A stretch of DNA of 8,520 nt from Bacteroidales bacterium (lineage in GTDB: Bacteria > Bacteroidota > Bacteroidia > Bacteroidales > B18-G4), in the NCBI GenBank assembly GCA_023132505.1, contig JAGLYE010000052.1, forward strand, positions 1 through 8,520. The letters run 5' to 3'. This document shows, piece after piece, positions 6,807 to 8,520 of the stretch. The position numbers and the translations under genes are program-made. The notes beneath the pieces are model-generated. The model was not told the DNA's origin, made no database searches, and saw nothing but the letters and a program-made list of their open reading frames with translations. Each line of letters starts with the position of its first letter. The first letter of the stretch is position 1.

Positions 6807-7792
6807 CCTTTACCCGAAAGCTCTATCTTGTCACCGTTTGGCCGTGCTGTAATGTCGATGGTCGACTGCAATACAAGCAGGACGGTTTCAAGCGATTGCC
6901 CTTCAAAGGTAGCAGTTATACGGCAATTTAGTATTTCAGGGTTCAGTACTGTGATATCTTTATGATAAACCTTTTTGAGTACATCAATAATCTCACTCAG
7001 GGAGGTGTCGTCAAAGCAGAGCTTTTTTGTTTTCCAGGCTAACAGGTTGGGATCTTTATTTTGTTGTTTTACGATCTCTCCATGTTGTTTCAGCACTATG
7101 GCCTTGTTGCCCGGTTCCAGAAGCATTTGCTTGTTGTTATAATCCAATTGTACGCTGCCTGATATAAGCACTACCTCCATAGTATTGTCATCAGAGTGGG
7201 TGTTCACATAGAATGAAGTTCCCAGCACCCTGATCTGCATTTCATTTGCATCTATCACAAATGCTTTTTCTTTATCATAGGTGACATCAAAAAATGCTTC
7301 GCCTTCCAGGGATACCTTTCTTTCGTCCCCTTTAAACCGGGAGGGATAATGCAGGCTTGAACCGGCATTAAGGCTTACCTGTGTGCCATCCGGCAGGGTT
7401 GATTCCACAACTTGCTTATCTGCATAGAGCATATCTTCCCCGGGATTCATAAAGAACCAGAAATAGATCAAAGAAGGAACGATGAAAAGGAGCAGCACAG
7501 CGGCAACACGTATAAAACGGCGCCGGCTTTGTGGCATGAGTTTCCTCGAAACAGTTTCTTTTACCATGCCTGTACGCTCAGCGAAAGCAGCCCACTCACT
7601 GTCGAGGTCTGTGGAGCTTTCTATGCGATTTGCTTCCTGCAGGGCCCAGCTATCGCGGTACTCCGTGAAAAGTTGCAGGTTGGCAGTATCCTCAGCGAGC
7701 CATTTATTCAGCTCAGAGACATCCTCCGCCCCGGCTTCCCCCAAAAGGTAGCTGGTGATAAGTGTTTCGTAATATGTGGCCGGTTTATCCAT
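6797..7792 (-). CDS. FecR-family anti-sigma factor with C-terminal DUF4974-like domain (331 aa)
   Basis: Inner-membrane regulator expected to hold or activate the adjacent sigma factor and to receive the signal from the receptor's STN domain. The N-terminal cytoplasmic part (about 1-88, MDKPATYYETLITSYLLGEA with a Trp/Leu-rich helical pattern) is the likely sigma-binding region. A basic cluster (RRRF) precedes a single membrane segment at about 92-115. The periplasmic FecR domain (about 121-235) carries LPDGTQVSLNAGSSLHYP (133-150), GEAFFDV (164-170), VLGTSFYV (189-196) and LEPGNKAIV (225-233). The C-terminal domain (about 258-327; FDDTSLSEIIDVLKKVY) is the DUF4974 fold usual in Bacteroidota FecR proteins. 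The gene starts 38 bases after the sigma-factor stop, without a recognisable promoter between, and its 3' end overlaps the receptor start, which supports one transcript. Length is normal for the family. Confidence 0.95.
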   Translation of the reverse strand: MDKPATYYETLITSYLLGEAGAEDVSELNKWLAEDTANLQLFTEYRDSWALQEANRIESSTDLDSEWAAFAERTGMVKETVSRKLMPQSRRRFIRVAAVLLLFIVPSLIYFWFFMNPGEDMLYADKQVVESTLPDGTQVSLNAGSSLHYPSRFKGDERKVSLEGEAFFDVTYDKEKAFVIDANEMQIRVLGTSFYVNTHSDDNTMEVVLISGSVQLDYNNKQMLLEPGNKAIVLKQHGEIVKQQNKDPNLLAWKTKKLCFDDTSLSEIIDVLKKVYHKDITVLNPEILNCRITATFEGQSLETVLLVLQSTIDITARPNGDKIELSGKGCQ

Positions 7793-7830
7793 TTCTTCTA
7801 TTCATTATACACGTGAAGATGCCATTACCC

Positions 7831-8403
7831 CTACTGTTTGTTTAATAATTCTATGATGATCAGAAAAAGCGTGATGAATTCCGACAGCTTATCACGCATG
7901 ATCCTAAGTGCTTTCGACATCTGTGCTTCCACCGTTTTTACGGATATGTCCAATTCATCGGCAATTTCCTTGTATTTCATGTTCTCTACCCTGTTTTTAA
8001 GGAAGACCTGCCTGCATTTGTCCGGAAGATCATTAGTGGCTTTCTCAATACTAGCCTTTAATTCATCCACCACAAGATGATCGTGCTCTACATAATCATG
8101 TCCGGCACCCAGGCCTTCAAATTCGAGAATGCTCCGGTCAAATTTCTTATGGTCCCGCAGGTAATTAAGGCAGCGGTTCCTGACCGATGTTCCCAAATAA
8201 GATTTTGGTGACCTGTCCAGCTGAATACTGTCCCGCTTTTCCCATAGGTTAGCAAAGGCGTCCTGTACTATTTCCCTTGCAATGTCGTGGTCTTTGACGT
8301 ACTCCAAAGCAAAAAACGAAAGTCCCTTGAAGTTCTTTCTAAAAAGCTCCTCAAAGCTTTTCCTGTCGAGACTGTTGCTGTCGCTATGTTGTTTAGTTTC
8401 CAG
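7831..8403 (-). CDS. FecI-like ECF RNA polymerase sigma factor; unusual or damaged start (about 190 aa)
   Basis: Regulator expected to direct RNA polymerase to this operon once released by FecR. Region 2 is clear (numbering from the CTG at 8403): SFEELFRKNFKGLSFFALEY (16-35), then IAREIVQDAFANLWEKRDSI (41-60) and SYLGTSVRNRCLNYL (69-83). Region 4 spans about 117-175 (LPDKCRQVFLKNRVENMKYK, IADELDISVKTVEAQMSKAL). It fits the Bacteroidota expansion of ECF sigma-70 factors. The start is the problem: the frame opens after a TAA at 8427-8425 and has no ATG or GTG before region 2. The TTG at 8307 would delete region 2.1 and part of 2.2, so I set the boundary at the near-cognate CTG at 8403, with low certainty. 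The natural start may have been lost to the hairpin-rich sequence just upstream, or an indel may hide it. The C terminus ends in an unusual hydrophobic run (FITLFLIIIELLNKQ). Confidence 0.85.
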   Translation of the reverse strand: METKQHSDSNSLDRKSFEELFRKNFKGLSFFALEYVKDHDIAREIVQDAFANLWEKRDSIQLDRSPKSYLGTSVRNRCLNYLRDHKKFDRSILEFEGLGAGHDYVEHDHLVVDELKASIEKATNDLPDKCRQVFLKNRVENMKYKEIADELDISVKTVEAQMSKALRIMRDKLSEFITLFLIIIELLNKQ

Positions 8404-8431
8404 TGTAAGATGGTTTTGCCAGGTTTAATCC

Positions 8432-8520
8432 TCCTTCGCGTTCCGCTTCGGTGGACGAGAAGGATATGGTATAATTCCCCGTAGCTCTGCTGCGGAATTT
8501 TGAGTCCAGAGCTTGCTCTG
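8432..8520. repeat. Cluster of inverted repeats upstream of the sigma-factor gene, running off the window
   Basis: Three adjacent hairpins fill this gene-free end. The first is an imperfect stem at 8432-8464 (outer arms TCCTTC/GAAGGA, inner CCG/CGG closing a 3-base loop). The second is at 8473-8499: AATT pairs at the base, then a 2-base bulge and a 7-bp stem with one T-G pair (8479-8485 with 8489-8495). The third is a perfect 6-bp stem at 8507-8512 with 8515-8520, which probably extends beyond the window. The density of structure suggests a dispersed intergenic repeat rather than a normal promoter; copy number cannot be judged here. No TAnnTTTG promoter element is present on the minus strand between 8404 and 8520. 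Confidence 0.55.

Noticed and set aside
7412..7816. Plus-strand open frame of 134 codons
   Set aside because: It is antisense to the FecR membrane segment and N-terminal region, is not protein-like in composition and has no recognisable start signal.
8430..8436. Perfect Shine-Dalgarno-like AAGGAGG upstream of the sigma-factor gene
   Set aside because: The only near-cognate start codon at a suitable distance is in a different frame and reaches a stop after nine codons; Bacteroidota also make little use of this signal. Probably chance or part of the repeat.

Overview
The window looks like a chromosomal segment of a member of the Bacteroidota (Bacteroidetes). The basis is the gene content: a FecI-type ECF sigma factor, a FecR anti-sigma factor with a C-terminal DUF4974-like domain, a TonB-dependent receptor carrying both an STN domain and a carboxypeptidase-D-like regulatory domain, and a DUF4249-type lipoprotein. 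The TAnnTTTG-type -7 element before the last gene fits too. No finer placement can be supported from the sequence. All seven genes lie on the minus strand, so they read from right to left.

Right end (about 8404-8520): no gene is visible. The stretch is packed with inverted repeats, probably an intergenic repeat element, and it abuts the 5' end of the sigma-factor gene, which has no conventional start codon. Then, in transcription order: ECF sigma factor (7831-8403), FecR-type anti-sigma factor (6797-7792), TonB-dependent receptor with signalling domain (4116-6806), DUF4249 lipoprotein (3298-4116), and two related lipoproteins of an uncharacterised family (2301-3233 and 1410-2258). The FecR and receptor genes overlap by 10 bases and the receptor and DUF4249 genes by one. 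Other gaps are 38 to 64 bases with no -7 motif. A rho-independent terminator (1325-1356) closes the series, so genes 1-6 are probably one operon.

Working model, by analogy with FecIRA: the outer-membrane receptor binds an unknown ligand and its periplasmic STN domain signals to the FecR periplasmic region. FecR then releases or activates the sigma factor, which transcribes the operon. The three lipoproteins are candidate accessory proteins at the outer membrane. The substrate cannot be read from the sequence.

Left end: beyond the terminator is a separate minus-strand gene (296-1294) for an exported protein of unknown function, with its own candidate promoter. Downstream of it, 159-295 holds no recognisable feature. 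Bases 5-157 form a nested inverted-repeat element resembling the dispersed 'CCCGAGCG-AGTCGAGGG' repeats common in Bacteroidota genomes. No tRNA, rRNA, CRISPR array, transposase or integrase was seen.
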